64,000 nt of DNA from Leptodactylus fallax (lineage: Eukaryota > Chordata > Amphibia > Anura > Leptodactylidae), in assembly GCA_947044405.1 (NCBI GenBank), contig CAMRHE010000207.1, positions 1,498,001 through 1,562,000 on the forward strand, in the 5' to 3' direction. How positions within the stretch are numbered: position 1 is the stretch's first letter; each line of letters opens with the position of its first letter. Of this stretch, positions 63,048 through 64,000 are shown piece after piece. The translations under genes were made by a program, and so were the position numbers. The notes under the pieces were generated by a model, which saw only the letters and a program-made list of their open reading frames with translations, was not told the origin of the DNA and made no database searches.

Positions 63048-63306
63048 GCTAGGTTCACACAAGTGTTGGTAACCATTCGGGAATTCCGTCCCCCATTCTG
63101 CTTAAAATATGCGGAGAGGAAAGTCCTGCATGCAGGATTTTTTTTTTTTTTTTCTCTCCACCAATTTCGGGCAGAAAACCGATGGACCCCATTATATAGT
63201 CTGAGGTCTGCGGGAAACCGCTTTTTAAGTGGACAGGGTTTCCGTTTTTCAGGTCCCCAAGTGGACCTAAAGAACTGAAACCCGAACGCTAGTGGGAATC
63301 TAGCGT
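63048..63306. mobile_element. 'GGTTCACAC' foldback MITE
   Basis: ACGCTAGGTTCACACAAGTG at the left and CTAGTGGGAATCTAGCGTTA at the right are inverse. The interior has CGGAGAGGAAAGTCCTGCATG followed by GCAGG, and ATGGACCCCATTATA. The best-preserved copy of the family in this window. Confidence 0.75.
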
Positions 63307-64000
63307 TATTAGCATCCCTGCTTTCCCGATTGCTGTGTAGACAGCGCTTAGTAAGTAAAATAAGAAAAAGTCAATTCCATGGCCACATGACAAGGAAAAA
63401 AAAAAAAACATGCAAAAAAAAATAAATAAAAAGTCCTATGTGCTACTAAAAAAGGCGCAAAATTTATTTTAGTAACCCAAATGAAAAATTGTTCTAGCTC
63501 CTAAACCCACATGTACAAAAAATGTGTCCGGTCCTGAACCAGGGAAATTGACCCTGCTTAAAATATTTTCCACTGGCTTCCATTGAAATTAATAAGAGGC
63601 GGATTAGAGGAATTTTTTTAAGCAGATTGTTTTAGGCAAAAAAAGTCTCAATCTGTTCCACAAAACTGTGTGAACATACCCTTATGAAGGGCTATCTAGT
63701 AGTAGTTATTACACAACCGTGCTGTGTTAGGGTAGTTCGTCAATCTCTTAGATCCGATACCATGAGGGAGATGCACAAAGAAATTGGATTTATTGCATGC
63801 ACATCATAGTGACAGACCAAGGTCAGTACATCACGCTGCTTCTATCAATATCCATAGATGTCTCAGCAATTTATAAAACTGCTTTTATGTATATATTTGA
63901 CAAGATTTGTCATAATCCCTGCTTGACTGATCCTAATACAATGCCCTAATGGCCCATGGCAGGCGGCTCCTGTAATGTACAGGTGGAGACCAGGGTAGAC

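Larger units (their letters stand above)
57410..64000. other. Probable first intron of the downstream gene
   Basis: No exon recognised. Begins with half of a TTAAAGGGATTCTAAC element carrying the CCTTAGGATAGGTCATGAATAT motif, variants of which occur near 25030, 28210 and 31085. A foldback with GGACAGGTCCTAT-type arms lies at about 58120-58450. The remainder is AT-rich unassigned sequence with scattered poly-A and poly-T tracts. Confidence 0.4.

Overview
The window reads as nuclear DNA of a vertebrate, most likely a neobatrachian frog. The evidence is split genes with GT-AG introns, CpG-rich promoters, and a repeat profile that matches anuran genomes: many TTAA-flanked foldback MITEs of the T2/Kolobok type, Tc1/mariner elements, Tx1/L1-like LINEs, L2 tails and tRNA-derived SINEs. 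The species cannot be named from sequence alone, and perhaps 2% of the window is coding. There is no prokaryotic operon, CRISPR array or phage.

Layout. (1) 1-26 kb is a repeat-rich intergenic block. It holds a short intact RING-H2 gene (1575-2138) and a decayed copy of the same ~2-kb segment 10 kb downstream (about 11868-13890). It also holds a 5'-truncated L1 with an L2 nested in it (5.8-8.1 kb), a ~0.9-kb uncharacterised dispersed repeat, several minisatellites, and two 5' copies of RAE1 mRNA sequence (20.2 kb and 21.6-22.4 kb). (2) 26.3-36.7 kb is the complete seven-coding-exon EIF1AX gene on the + strand, encoding a 144-residue protein that reads without a break, with a CpG-rich promoter carrying CCAAT and CRE motifs. 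(3) 36.7-53.8 kb is intergenic. It holds a second degraded L1, two DD38E Tc1-type elements in opposite orientation, and a rearranged DD34E Tc1 element. (4) 53.9-54.2 kb is a second CpG-rich promoter with a short first coding exon (54137-54197) on the + strand. Its place downstream of EIF1AX in the same orientation matches the human order EIF1AX then MAP7D2, so MAP7D2 is the leading candidate. (5) 54.2-64 kb is then probably its first intron; it begins with a 48-bp G-rich minisatellite and continues with MITEs.

What stands out. No new biochemical system was found. The most informative structures are genomic: a segmental duplication in which each copy serves as the pre-insertion site for a MITE present only in the other; two MITEs abutting through one shared TTAA; two RAE1 retro-fragments starting at the same base; and a DD38E element one base short of an intact transposase whose last 34 codons lie inside the terminal inverted repeat.
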